Shown: piece after piece, positions 41,839 to 50,469 of the stretch
Position numbering within the stretch: position 1 is the stretch's first letter
How the letters are laid out: each line of letters opens with the position of its first letter
From: SSSZ01 sp016790965
GTDB lineage: Bacteria; Pseudomonadota; Gammaproteobacteria; Burkholderiales; Rhodocyclaceae
Direction: 5' to 3'
DNA length: 64,000 bases
Assembly (NCBI GenBank): GCA_016790965.1
Contig: JAEUNZ010000045.1
Location: forward strand, 1-64,000
The notes under the pieces: model-generated
The model's database searches: none
What the model was told of the DNA's origin: nothing
Seen by the model: only the letters and a program-made list of their open reading frames with translations
Position numbers and translations under genes: made by a program

Positions 41839-44800
41839 ATGCAGCCCCGTAACCCCCGCACCGGGCAGGCCGGTGCTCCACCCTCGCTCGACGACTGCCT
41901 TGCGGCGGACGCCCGGCGCCTGCGCGCCCTGGCCCGCGAGATGGGCCGGTCCGGCACGCGGCGGGAGAAGACCCAGGCGGATTTTGCCCAATTGCTGGAG
42001 AAATCGAAGGCCGCCGTGGCTGCTCGCCGGGCACGCCTGCCCAAACCGCAATTCCAGGCCGATTTGCCGGTCAATGAGCGGCGGGACGAGATCGCTGCAC
42101 TGATCGCCAAACATCAGGTGGTCATCGTCTGCGGCGAGACCGGTTCCGGCAAGACCACCCAACTGCCCAAGATTTGCCTGGAGCTGGGCCGCGGTGCCCG
42201 GGGCCTCGTCGGCCACACCCAGCCGCGCCGCCTGGCGGCCCGCTCGGTGGCGACGCGCCTGGCCCAGGAACTGCAGACCCAGGTCGGCGCCGGGGTGGGG
42301 GTGAAGATCCGCTTCCACGACCGCACGGCGCCGGATTCCTGGGTCAAGCTGATGACCGATGGCATCCTCCTGGCGGAGAGCCAGGGGGATCCCTACCTGT
42401 CGGCCTACGACACGATCATCATCGACGAGGCCCACGAACGCAGCCTCAACATCGACTTCCTGCTGGGTTACCTGAAGCAGCTCTTGCCCCGGCGGCCGGA
42501 CCTGAAGCTCATCATCACCTCGGCCACCATCGACGCCGAGCGCTTCTCGCAGCATTTCTCGAACGCCCCGGTGATCGAGGTTTCCGGCCGCCTCTACCCG
42601 GTGGAGGTGCGCTACCGGCCGGTGGAGGACCTGGAGAAGCAGGACGACGAGCGCGACCTCTACGATGCCATCGTGGACGCCGTCAATGAACTGGCCCGCC
42701 TCGGCCCCGGCGATACCCTGGTTTTCCTGCCCGGCGAGCGGGAAATCCGCGAGGCCGCCGAGGCGCTCCGGAAGCGCCATCCGGCCCACGCCGAGATTTT
42801 GCCCCTCTTCTCCCGCCTCTCGGCCCAGGAGCAGGATCGCATCTTCAAGCCCGGCGGCGGCCGGCGCATCGTGCTGGCCACCAATGTCGCCGAGACTTCG
42901 CTGACCGTGCCCGGCATCCGCTACGTGGTCGATACCGGCCTCGCCCGGGTCAAGCGCTACTCCTACCGCAACAAGGTCGAACAGCTGCAGGTGGAGAAGG
43001 TCTCCCAGGCGGCGGCCCGGCAGCGGGCGGGGCGCTGCGGCCGGGTGGCGGCGGGGGTGTGCATCCGCCTCTACGACGAGGCCGACTTCAACGCCCGGCC
43101 GCCCTTCACCGACCCGGAAATCCTGAGGTCAAGCCTGGCCGGGGTGATTCTGCGCATGAAGTCCCTGAAGCTCACCGACGTGGAGAGCTTCCCCTTCATC
43201 GAGCCGCCGCCGCCCAAGGCGATCGCCGACGGCTACGCCCTCTTGCAGGAGCTGGGGGCGGTGGACGAGGCCAACGCCCTCACCCCGGTCGGCCAGTCCC
43301 TGGCCAAGCTGCCCCTGGACCCACGCATCGGCCGCATGCTGGTGGCCGCCCGGGACCTCGGCTGCCTCAAGGAAGTGCTGGTCATCGCCGCCGGCCTTTC
43401 GGTGCAGGACCCCCGCGAGCGACCCCAGGACCGCCAGCAGGCGGCCGACGAGAAGCACAAGCAGTTTGCCGACGAGAAGTCGGAATTCCTCGCCTGGTGG
43501 AAGCTCTGGCAATGGTTCCAGCAGGCCGTCGAGCACAAGAAATCGAACAAGCAGCTGGTGGACACCTGCCATGCCCACTTTCTTTCCTACCTGCGCCTGC
43601 GGGAGTGGCGGGAGGTGCACACCCAGTTGCACGCCATGGTCACCGAGCTGGGGTGGAAGGAGAACCTACTGCCCGGTACTTACGAGGGCATCCACCAGGC
43701 GCTGCTGACCGGGCTGCTGGGCAACATCGGCTGCAAGTCCGACGAATCCGGCTACTACCTGGGAGCCCGTGGCATCCGCTACCTCATCCATCCTTCCTCC
43801 CCGCTGCAGAAGAAGGCCGGGAAGTGGATCATGGCGGCCGAGATCACCGAGACCACCAAGCTCTTCGGTCGCTGCGTCGCCCGCATCGAGCCGGATTGGC
43901 TGGAGAAAGTGGGCGCTCACCTGATCAAGCGCAGCACTTTCGACCCCCACTGGGAAAAGAAATCCATGCAGGTGTCCGGCTGGGAGCGCACCACCCTCTA
44001 CGGTGTGGTCATCAACCCCAAGCGGCGCATCCACTACGGCCCCCTGGCCCCGGCCGAGGCGCGGGAGATTTTCATCCGCCAGGGCCTGGTGGGAGAGGAG
44101 ATCGACGACGCCTTCGCCAGACGCTGGCCCTTCTTTCAGCACAACCAGAAGCTGATTCGCGATATCGAGCACCTGGAGCACAAGCAGCGCCGCCAGGACG
44201 TGCTGGTTGACGACGAACTCATCTTCGCTTTTTACGACCATCTGATTCCCGAGGGCATCCACAACGGCGCCACCTTCGACCACTGGCGGAAAGAGGCGGA
44301 GCGGGACAACCCCAAGCTCCTCTTCCTGGCCAGGGACGACCTCATGCGCCATTCCGCCGCCGGGGTGACGACGGAGGCCTTCCCCCACCATCTGAAAGTC
44401 GGCGGGGCGGAGTATGCGCTCAGCTACCACTTCGAGCCCGGCTCCCCCCGGGACGGCGTGACCCTGACCCTGCCGCTGGCGCAACTCAACCAGATTCCGG
44501 CGGCGCGCATGGAATGGCTGGTGCCGGGGCTGTTGAAGGAAAAGCTGGTGCAGCTCATCAAGACCCTGCCCCAGAAGATTCGGGCGAAATTGGTGCCGGT
44601 GCCGGAATTTGTCGAGGAATTCATCGCCGCCGTCGGGGGCGACGAGAAGAAGATGGGCCAGGGCCTGATCGGGCCCCTCATCGATTACATCCTCGAAGCC
44701 CGGGGGCTGAACGCCCGCGGCTGGGCGGTGACGCCCGACGCCTTCCGTCCCGACGCCCTGCCCGACCACTTCTCGATGAACTACAAGCTCATCGACGAAC

Positions 44801-45762
44801 ACGGCCGCCAGCTCGACATGGGGCGCAGCCTGGTGCAACTGCGAGCCGATTGGGGCCGCGAGGCCAAGCAGGAGTTTGCCGAGCTGCATGAGACGCCCTC
44901 CCAGTACGCCAAGCTCACCGACTGGACCTTCGGCGAGCTGCCGGAGCTGATGGAGGTGCCGGTGGCGGGCCAGAAGGTGCTGGGCTACCCGGCCCTGTCC
45001 GACGAGGGCGAGACGGTGAGCCTCAAGGTCTTCGACAGCCAAGAGGAGGCGGAAAAGGTCCATCGTGCCGGCCTCTCCCGCCTCTTCATGCTCCAGTTCA
45101 AGGAACAGACGAAGTATTTCGACAAGAACGTCCCCGGCCTCACCCAGATGGCCATACAATACATGGCCCTGGGCAGCGCCGACGACCTGAAGCGGCAGAT
45201 CGTGGATCTCACTTTCGAGCGGGCCTGCCTCACCGAGCCCCTGCCTGCCGATGCCGCCGCCTTCAAGGCCCGCTGCGCCGAGGCCAAGGCCCGCCTGGGC
45301 CTCATCATGCAGGAGATCGCCCGCCTGGTGGGCACGGTGCTCAACGAATGGCAGGCGGTCACCAAGAAGCTGCCGGCCTTCAAGGCCCACGGAGCGGCGC
45401 TGGCCGACATCGAGGCCCAAATGAAGCGGCTGATGAGCAAGCAGTTCGTCACCGACACGCCCTTCGAGCGCCTGCAGCATTACCCGCGCTACCTCAAGGC
45501 CATCCAGGTTCGCCTCGACAAGCTGAAAGGCAATCCGGCCCGGGATGCACAGTTGATGGGCGAGTACGGGCCGTTGTGGACCCACTACGAGCGGCGGGCC
45601 TTGCAGCTCGCCAAGCAGGCGACGCCGGACCCGCAGATCGAGCAATTCCGCTGGCTGCTGGAGGAGCTGCGCGTCAGCCTCTACGCCCAGGAACTGCGCA
45701 CGCCGGTGCCGGTCTCGGTGAAACGGCTGCAAAAACAATGGGAAGGAATTCAGTATGGATAG
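41839..45762 (+). CDS. hrpA: ATP-dependent RNA helicase HrpA (DEAH-box)
   Basis: This protein of about 1300 residues has Walker A GETGSGKT, DEAH in IIIDEAHERSLN, SATID and the QRAGRCGR motif, followed by the helicase-associated, OB-like and long C-terminal DUF3418 regions of HrpA. It acts in ribosome rescue and mRNA remodelling. The ATG at 41839 is used because similarity starts here (NPRTGQAG onward); a frame open from 41713 adds 42 residues without similarity and overlaps the opposite gene. The EI24 gene overlaps its 3' end by 8 bp. Confidence 0.93.
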   Translation: MQPRNPRTGQAGAPPSLDDCLAADARRLRALAREMGRSGTRREKTQADFAQLLEKSKAAVAARRARLPKPQFQADLPVNERRDEIAALIAKHQVVIVCGETGSGKTTQLPKICLELGRGARGLVGHTQPRRLAARSVATRLAQELQTQVGAGVGVKIRFHDRTAPDSWVKLMTDGILLAESQGDPYLSAYDTIIIDEAHERSLNIDFLLGYLKQLLPRRPDLKLIITSATIDAERFSQHFSNAPVIEVSGRLYPVEVRYRPVEDLEKQDDERDLYDAIVDAVNELARLGPGDTLVFLPGEREIREAAEALRKRHPAHAEILPLFSRLSAQEQDRIFKPGGGRRIVLATNVAETSLTVPGIRYVVDTGLARVKRYSYRNKVEQLQVEKVSQAAARQRAGRCGRVAAGVCIRLYDEADFNARPPFTDPEILRSSLAGVILRMKSLKLTDVESFPFIEPPPPKAIADGYALLQELGAVDEANALTPVGQSLAKLPLDPRIGRMLVAARDLGCLKEVLVIAAGLSVQDPRERPQDRQQAADEKHKQFADEKSEFLAWWKLWQWFQQAVEHKKSNKQLVDTCHAHFLSYLRLREWREVHTQLHAMVTELGWKENLLPGTYEGIHQALLTGLLGNIGCKSDESGYYLGARGIRYLIHPSSPLQKKAGKWIMAAEITETTKLFGRCVARIEPDWLEKVGAHLIKRSTFDPHWEKKSMQVSGWERTTLYGVVINPKRRIHYGPLAPAEAREIFIRQGLVGEEIDDAFARRWPFFQHNQKLIRDIEHLEHKQRRQDVLVDDELIFAFYDHLIPEGIHNGATFDHWRKEAERDNPKLLFLARDDLMRHSAAGVTTEAFPHHLKVGGAEYALSYHFEPGSPRDGVTLTLPLAQLNQIPAARMEWLVPGLLKEKLVQLIKTLPQKIRAKLVPVPEFVEEFIAAVGGDEKKMGQGLIGPLIDYILEARGLNARGWAVTPDAFRPDALPDHFSMNYKLIDEHGRQLDMGRSLVQLRADWGREAKQEFAELHETPSQYAKLTDWTFGELPELMEVPVAGQKVLGYPALSDEGETVSLKVFDSQEEAEKVHRAGLSRLFMLQFKEQTKYFDKNVPGLTQMAIQYMALGSADDLKRQIVDLTFERACLTEPLPADAAAFKARCAEAKARLGLIMQEIARLVGTVLNEWQAVTKKLPAFKAHGAALADIEAQMKRLMSKQFVTDTPFERLQHYPRYLKAIQVRLDKLKGNPARDAQLMGEYGPLWTHYERRALQLAKQATPDPQIEQFRWLLEELRVSLYAQELRTPVPVSVKRLQKQWEGIQYG

Positions 45763-46489
45763 TCTGGTCTTGGCCTTCATGCGCACCCTGGCCAGCCTGC
45801 GCGACCGCAAAGTCTGGGGCTACGTCCTGGCGCCGGCCGCTTTTTCCCTGGTGTTGTGGATCGCCCTCGCCTTCTGGGGCCTGGGCGTGTTCGTCGACTG
45901 GCTCCTCGGTCACCCGCCCATGACCCTCCTCACCGCCTGGGGGGTCGCCTGGCTGGCCCATATCCTCGCCTACCTGGGGGGCTGGATGGCCATCTTCGCC
46001 TGTGCCTACCTGACGACTTCGCTGCTGGCCGCGGTGATCATCCTGCCCCTGCTCCTGAAGCACCTGGCTACCACCGAGTACCGCGACGTGGCGGCCATGG
46101 GGCGGGACAGCTTCGTGGCGGCGACGGTCAATAGCGTGATCGCTTCCGTCCTCTTCGTTCTCGGCTGGCTGCTGACCCTGCCCTTCTGGCTCATCCCCGG
46201 CGCCTCCCTGGTGCTGCCTCTGCTACTCATGGCCTGGTTCAACCGCCGTACCTTCGCCTACGACGCCCTCTCCCTGCACGCCAGCGCCGAGGAGTGGCAG
46301 GCCCTGCGGCGGGAGCACAAGCGGCCTCTCTTCATGCTCGGCCTGACCTTGGCGCTGCTGGCCCATGTGCCCATCGTCGGCCTCCTGGTGCCGGCCCTGG
46401 CGGCGCTGTCCTTCGTCCATTTTGGGCTGGAAGCCCTGCGCCGCTCCCGGGGCGGCGCCGTTGTCACTATCGAGGGAGAACGGGTATGA
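45755..46489 (+). CDS. EI24/CysZ-like membrane protein
   Basis: This 244-residue polytopic protein matches the EI24-domain family: SLVLAFMRTLASLRDRKVWGYVLAPA, repeated hydrophobic helices, and PLLLMAWFNRRTFAYDALSLHA with its downstream helices. E. coli CysZ in this family imports sulfate, but several members have other roles, so the substrate is open. The gene is coupled to hrpA (8-bp overlap) and to the next gene (ATGA). Confidence 0.8.
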   Translation: MDSLVLAFMRTLASLRDRKVWGYVLAPAAFSLVLWIALAFWGLGVFVDWLLGHPPMTLLTAWGVAWLAHILAYLGGWMAIFACAYLTTSLLAAVIILPLLLKHLATTEYRDVAAMGRDSFVAATVNSVIASVLFVLGWLLTLPFWLIPGASLVLPLLLMAWFNRRTFAYDALSLHASAEEWQALRREHKRPLFMLGLTLALLAHVPIVGLLVPALAALSFVHFGLEALRRSRGGAVVTIEGERV

Positions 46490-47256
46490 GTGGGTCGCGG
46501 GTCTTCGGTGCCGTCATCATCGGCGACGAAATTCTTTCCGGAAAGCGCCAGGACAAGCATTTCGAGCGTATCGCCGCCCTGCTGGGCGCCCGGGGGCTGC
46601 GCCTGTCCTGGGCCGAATACCTTGGGGACGACCGCCAGCGCCTTGCCGATACCTTCAAGCGCACCCTGGCTGCGGGCGACGTGGTCTTCTCCTGCGGCGG
46701 CATCGGCAACACCCCGGACGACCATACCCGCCAGGCGGCGGCCGCCGCCCTGGGTGTCGGGCTGGAAATCCATCCCGAGGGGGTGGAGGAAGCCAAGGTC
46801 CGCTTCGGCGACGACATGACCCCCCAGCGCCTGCAACTGGTCACCTTCCCGGCCGGAGCTCGAATCATCCCCAACCCCTTCAACCGCATCCCCGGCTTCA
46901 TGGCCCGGGAACACTACTTCGTCCCTGGCTTTCCTCAGATGGCCCACCCCATGATCGAGTGGGCGCTGGAGACCTTCTACAAGGATCTGTTCCGGCCGGT
47001 GGCTGCTACGGTGGACAAGGCCTTCCTCCTCACCGGGCCAACGGCCTACGAAAGCGCTCTCCTCGACCTCATGGAGCGCATCGTCGCCACCTACCCGGCC
47101 CTGCGCCTCTTCTCCCTGCCGTCCATTCAGGGGAACGAGCGCCGCCACCTGGAACTGGGGGTGGAAGGCGACCCCGTGCTGGTCGATCGGGCCATGGAGG
47201 ATATCCGGCTCGAGGTGGAAAGGCGCGGCATCACTTGGCGCTGGCGGGACGGCTAA
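46486..47256 (+). CDS. CinA-like molybdopterin-binding-domain protein
   Basis: This 256-residue protein corresponds to the MoCF/CinA N-terminal domain: FGAVIIGDEILSGKRQDKHF, SCGGIGNTPDDHTRQAAA and AHPMIEWALE. It lacks the C-terminal nicotinamide-nucleotide amidase domain of full CinA. Such stand-alone proteins are often annotated as competence/damage-inducible; the activity is likely pyrophosphatase-like. The start overlaps the EI24 gene stop. Confidence 0.85.
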   Translation: MSGSRVFGAVIIGDEILSGKRQDKHFERIAALLGARGLRLSWAEYLGDDRQRLADTFKRTLAAGDVVFSCGGIGNTPDDHTRQAAAAALGVGLEIHPEGVEEAKVRFGDDMTPQRLQLVTFPAGARIIPNPFNRIPGFMAREHYFVPGFPQMAHPMIEWALETFYKDLFRPVAATVDKAFLLTGPTAYESALLDLMERIVATYPALRLFSLPSIQGNERRHLELGVEGDPVLVDRAMEDIRLEVERRGITWRWRDG

Positions 47257-47261
47257 ACGCG

Positions 47262-47290
47262 AAAAACCCGGCCGCAGCCGGGTTTTTCTT
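47262..47290 (+). terminator. Bidirectional rho-independent terminator
   Basis: AAAAACCCGGC and GCCGGGTTTTT form an 11-bp stem around a CGCA loop. It serves the hrpA-EI24-cinA transcript and, on the other strand, the end of the phasin operon. Confidence 0.85.
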
Positions 47291-47308
47291 GCGGCGCCTG
47301 AGAGACGC

Positions 47309-47866
47309 TTACTTGCCCTTCTTGGCTGCGGCGGCGGTGGCGCTGGACTTGGTGGCCTTGGTGGCGACCTGGACGTTGGCTTCGGCGATGTCGGAAAGCT
47401 GCTTGGCCATGGAGGTCATGTTGTCGAAGGCCTTGGTGGAGGCATTGAGCATGGACTTCATGGCAGCGGCGAAGACGTCACCGCCCACGGGGGCGCTGGC
47501 GGAGGCCTTCTCGACCGCGCTGGAGGCGTTCTTGGAGAAGCTGCTGTACTGGGACTCGAGGACGGAAGTGATTTCCTTCTGCATGGACGACACCAGGTCG
47601 TAGATGCTGCGGGAGTATTCGGTCCACTTGTCGACGTTGGGCTGGGCGAGCTGACTGTTCAGCTTGGCCATTTCTTTGGCGTCCTTGGCCTTCAGCAGTT
47701 GCTGGGTATTGGACACGGCGGAGTTGAAGAACTCGCGGGACGCGGCCATGTTGAGGGCGGTCAGTTGCTCCACGCCGCTGAAAGAGGTGCGCAGAAGGGC
47801 CATCATGACTTCGGCGTTGGCCTTTTGGGCGGCGGCGAGTTGCTCGAGATTCGGGGTAGTGCTCAT
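47309..47866 (-). CDS. Phasin family protein (second)
   Basis: This 185-residue amphipathic helical protein coats polyhydroxyalkanoate granules. The typical start TPNLEQLAAAQKAN and the SAVSNTQQLLKAKDAKEMAKL segment mark the Phasin_2 family, and the tail is Lys/Ala-rich (ATKSSATAAAAKKGK). It is a paralogue of the next gene and lies 101 bp downstream of it on the same strand, with a terminator between them. Confidence 0.9.
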   Translation of the reverse strand: MSTTPNLEQLAAAQKANAEVMMALLRTSFSGVEQLTALNMAASREFFNSAVSNTQQLLKAKDAKEMAKLNSQLAQPNVDKWTEYSRSIYDLVSSMQKEITSVLESQYSSFSKNASSAVEKASASAPVGGDVFAAAMKSMLNASTKAFDNMTSMAKQLSDIAEANVQVATKATKSSATAAAAKKGK

Positions 47867-47923
47867 GGGTGGTTCCTCCGGAAAAGAGTGGTTATGGATG
47901 CGCTGTTTTCCTTGCTGGGGAGG

Positions 47924-47950
47924 AAAAACCCCCGCTCGAGGCGGGGGTTT
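47924..47950 (-). terminator. Terminator between the two phasin genes
   Basis: On the minus strand AAACCCCCGC and GCGGGGGTTT form a 10-bp stem followed by T residues, 18 bp after the first phasin stop. The second phasin may depend on read-through or on a promoter in the remaining 57 bp. Confidence 0.75.
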
Positions 47951-47967
47951 ATTATTTTTGCTTTGAT

Positions 47968-48516
47968 TTACTTCTTGCCCTTGGTCGTGGTGGACACGGC
48001 CTTGACGGTGGCGTTGGTCGCGGCGGCCACGTTGGCTTCGGCGAGTTCGGCAACCTGCTTGGCAGCCTTGTTCATGTTGTCGAAGGCGGAGTTGGCGGCG
48101 GCGATGGCGCTCTTCACGGCAGCGACGGCGACGTCGGAACCGGCGGGGGCGGACTTGGCAGCCTTGTCCAGCAGGGCGGAAACGGTCTTCTGGAATTCGC
48201 CGAACTGGGCTTCGACCATCTTGGACAGCTCTTCCTGGGTCTGGGCGGAGATTTCATACACGGAACGGGAGTAGGCGACGGCCTTCTCGACGTTCGGCTG
48301 GGCCAGGGAGGCCTGGATGGACAGGGCTTCCTGCACGTCCTTGGCACCGAGGAGGGCCTTGGCGCCGGAAACGCCGTCTTCCAGGACGGAACGGGCGGTG
48401 TTCAGGTTGAGGGCGGCGATACGCTCGGCGGAAGCCAGGGCGGTGTTGGCCAGGGAGAGCAGGGAGTCGACAGTGGACTTGTTGGCGGAAGCGAATTGCT
48501 CGGGGGTGGTGAACAT
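47968..48516 (-). CDS. phaP: Phasin family protein (first)
   Basis: This 182-residue granule-associated protein is a clear Phasin_2 member: FTTPEQFASANKSTVDSL, then ALNLNTARSVLEDGVSGAKALLGAKD and an Ala/Lys-rich helical remainder ending TTKGKK. It has a strong promoter and PhaR-like palindromes upstream, typical of the major phasin. Its presence implies PHA storage, although the synthase and depolymerase are not in the window. Confidence 0.92.
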   Translation of the reverse strand: MFTTPEQFASANKSTVDSLLSLANTALASAERIAALNLNTARSVLEDGVSGAKALLGAKDVQEALSIQASLAQPNVEKAVAYSRSVYEISAQTQEELSKMVEAQFGEFQKTVSALLDKAAKSAPAGSDVAVAAVKSAIAAANSAFDNMNKAAKQVAELAEANVAAATNATVKAVSTTTKGKK

Positions 48517-48590
48517 GGCGTTACTCCTGAAGGGTTGAAATGCGGAAACTTCGAAAGCTTGGCAGGGCGCTCATCTGGCCTGGTCGGCGC

Positions 48591-48606
48591 GATGTTGCAC
48601 TGCATC
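48591..48606. promoter_or_regulatory. PhaR-like operator downstream of the phasin promoter
   Basis: GATG-TTGCACTG-CATC is a near-palindrome with a TGCACTGCA core, about 80 bp before the phasin start and just downstream of the -10 box. Repressor sites of the PhaR type are TGC-rich palindromes of this kind. Assignment is by resemblance only. Confidence 0.4.
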
Positions 48607-48615
48607 ATGGACTCC

Positions 48616-48643
48616 ATTATAGGCCGGAGTTGACCGGAGTCAA
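48616..48643 (-). promoter_or_regulatory. Strong sigma-70 promoter of the phasin gene
   Basis: On the minus strand TTGACT is followed after 16 bp by a perfect TATAAT. It is the best -35/-10 pair in the window and lies about 100 bp upstream of the phasin start. Confidence 0.85.
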
Positions 48644-48647
48644 GCCC

Positions 48648-48670
48648 TTTTTTGTGCGCTGCACAAAAAA
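48648..48670. promoter_or_regulatory. 10-bp perfect palindrome upstream of the phasin -35 box
   Basis: TTTTTTGTGC and GCACAAAAAA are separated by three bases, directly upstream of the -35 element. It is either a repressor/activator site (PhaR-like) or an UP-element-like AT-rich palindrome. It is too far from any stop codon to be an ordinary terminator. Confidence 0.45.
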
Positions 48671-48755
48671 TCCGTTCTCCCTGATCTGGAGCGGGTTTCA
48701 GCCCTAGCGGAACGGCCTGTTGGAGGTCGTGTTGATGCGTTGCCGAAGCGAAGCG

Positions 48756-49367
48756 TCAATGTTGGGGAGGCGCTTCCAGGGTTCCCGCGCCCTTCAATTC
48801 CAGGTGGTCGGTACGCCGCGTCGTGCTTTCTTCCGGCGGGGGGGGCTTGGCCTTGGGGGTGATGACCGCCCGCACCCGGGGCGGTGGGCCCTTGGGGTCG
48901 CGGGTTTCGCCGGCGGTGACCAGGTACTTTTCGTTGATCGAGTCGTACCAGATGTAGTCGCCCTTGATCTGGTCCTCGCCACTCTTGATCCAGGCGCGGT
49001 GGAAGAGTTCGGCGACTTCGCTGCGGGTGTCGTATTCGATGCGCTCGGCCTCGCCCTCGACGTATTCGTCCTTGCCTTCGCGCTTCTGCCTGAAGCGGGC
49101 CAGACCGCCCTTGCCGCCGAAGGCCGTCCCGCGCTGGAAGCCATAGGCATCTTCCTTGACGATGATCTTGTCGCACTGGATTTGCAGGGTGCCCTTGCTG
49201 AGCACGACGTCGCCTTCCAGGATCTGGACCTTGTTGCCGTCGTCTACGGTGATGCGCTGCGCCTCGAGCTGCATGGGCTTGTCACGATCGGCCTTTTCGG
49301 ACTGCGCTGGCAGGCTGACGCAGGCGGCGAGCACAGCCGCGAGGAGGGCAGGGGCGCGAAAGGTCAT
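48756..49367 (-). CDS. lptA: Lipopolysaccharide transport protein LptA
   Basis: The 203-residue periplasmic protein has a signal peptide (LLAAVLAACVSLPAQS) and the OstA/LptA beta-jellyroll pattern (MQLEAQRITVDDGNKVQILEGDVVLSKGTLQI). The C-terminal segment is Pro-rich. It forms the LPS bridge between LptC and the outer-membrane LptD. The start overlaps the lptC stop (ATGA). The normal next gene, lptB, is absent; phasin genes lie downstream. Confidence 0.9.
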   Translation of the reverse strand: MTFRAPALLAAVLAACVSLPAQSEKADRDKPMQLEAQRITVDDGNKVQILEGDVVLSKGTLQIQCDKIIVKEDAYGFQRGTAFGGKGGLARFRQKREGKDEYVEGEAERIEYDTRSEVAELFHRAWIKSGEDQIKGDYIWYDSINEKYLVTAGETRDPKGPPPRVRAVITPKAKPPPPEESTTRRTDHLELKGAGTLEAPPQH

Positions 49368-49945
49368 CGGGGGGTTTTCGAGCGGTAGAGCAGGCCCGTC
49401 ACCTGGGACTTGATGACCAGGATCGAGGTGTTGTTGTCGAGGGAGAGGCCCACGCCCCGGGTCCAGGACTGTCCCTGGGTGATCTCGACCGGGCCGTCGG
49501 TGAAGGCGGTGCCGGCGTCGGGCTGCACGGTGAGGTCGGGCATGCGGGCGACCATCTCCTGGCGGTCGGCGCTGGCCGCCCGGGTGGCCACCACGTCGCC
49601 CCAGAAGAAAACCGTCTCGCCTTCGGAAGCGACCACGGCGCGTTCGGCGGCGAGGGTCATGTCCGGCGCGTCGGGGCGGGTCTGAACGAGGAGGGGGTTT
49701 TCGATCAGGGAACTGTCGTCGTCGCCGTAGTGGAGCATGCGCGGGGCGATGAGCCGGTAACGCAGACGGCCCTCGGGGTCGAAGCGGCGCACGGTGAAAT
49801 TCTCCGCCACCGTATCCGGGTCGTGGCGGGTCTTGTCGGGGGGCGCGGCGACCGGCTGGTCGAGGACCTGCTGCAGCCAGTAGCTGAGAGCCGCCAGCAG
49901 CGACAGGAGGACGATGGGATAGACCTGCCCCGTCCAGCGCTTCAT
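49364..49945 (-). CDS. lptC: LPS export ABC transporter periplasmic protein LptC
   Basis: This 193-residue bitopic protein has one N-terminal helix (VYPIVLLSLLAALSYWLQQV) followed by the LptC beta domain (DTVAENFTVRRFDPEGRLRYRL, then FFWGDVVA). It accepts LPS from LptB2FG. The start overlaps the kdsC stop (ATGA), continuing a coupled kdsD-kdsC-lptC-lptA operon. Confidence 0.9.
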   Translation of the reverse strand: MKRWTGQVYPIVLLSLLAALSYWLQQVLDQPVAAPPDKTRHDPDTVAENFTVRRFDPEGRLRYRLIAPRMLHYGDDDSSLIENPLLVQTRPDAPDMTLAAERAVVASEGETVFFWGDVVATRAASADRQEMVARMPDLTVQPDAGTAFTDGPVEITQGQSWTRGVGLSLDNNTSILVIKSQVTGLLYRSKTPR

Positions 49946-50469
49946 CGCTCGTCCAGGTAGGGAGAAAGCAGGGTTTCCAGGCGCCCCTGGGCAGCGAGGA
50001 CGAATTCAGCCGCCTCGCGCACGGCGCCGTGGCCGCCCCGGGCGTCGGTGACTGCATGGACCCTCTCGCGCACCAGGGGGTGGGCGTTGGCCGGCGCGAT
50101 GGCAAAACCGGCGATGCGCAGTACGGGCAGATCGATGATGTCATCGCCCATATAGCCGATGTCCGGCCACTGGAGGCCGAGCTCGGTCAGCAGCTTCTCG
50201 CAGACGGTGCGCTTGTCCTCGTTGCCCTGGAAGACATGGCGGATCCCCAGATCGGCTGCCCGGGCGGCGACTACGCCGGACTTGCGGCCGGTGACGATGG
50301 CCAGTTCGATGCCGGCCCTTTGCAGGAGCTTGAGACCCAGGCCGTCCATGACGTTGAAGGTCTTCTGTTCGCGGCCGTCGTCGGAGTAGGTGAGGCCGCC
50401 GTCCGTCATCACGCCATCGATGTCGAAGGCCATGAGGCGGACACGGGCGGCGCGTTGGCGGGCGTCCAT
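49942..50469 (-). CDS. kdsC: 3-deoxy-D-manno-octulosonate 8-phosphate phosphatase
   Basis: This 175-residue HAD-superfamily phosphatase has the nucleophile motif MAFDIDGVMTDGG, VTGRKSG and the Mg-binding GDDIIDLPVL, all characteristic of KdsC. It removes phosphate from KDO-8-P for LPS inner-core synthesis. It overlaps both kdsD upstream (TGATG) and lptC downstream (ATGA). Confidence 0.95.
   Translation of the reverse strand: MDARQRAARVRLMAFDIDGVMTDGGLTYSDDGREQKTFNVMDGLGLKLLQRAGIELAIVTGRKSGVVAARAADLGIRHVFQGNEDKRTVCEKLLTELGLQWPDIGYMGDDIIDLPVLRIAGFAIAPANAHPLVRERVHAVTDARGGHGAVREAAEFVLAAQGRLETLLSPYLDER

Noticed and set aside
43666..45810. Minus-strand frame of 714 codons inside hrpA
   Set aside because: Opposite strand of a GC-rich helicase gene; the product is a His/Gln/Gly/Leu-rich mix without domains.
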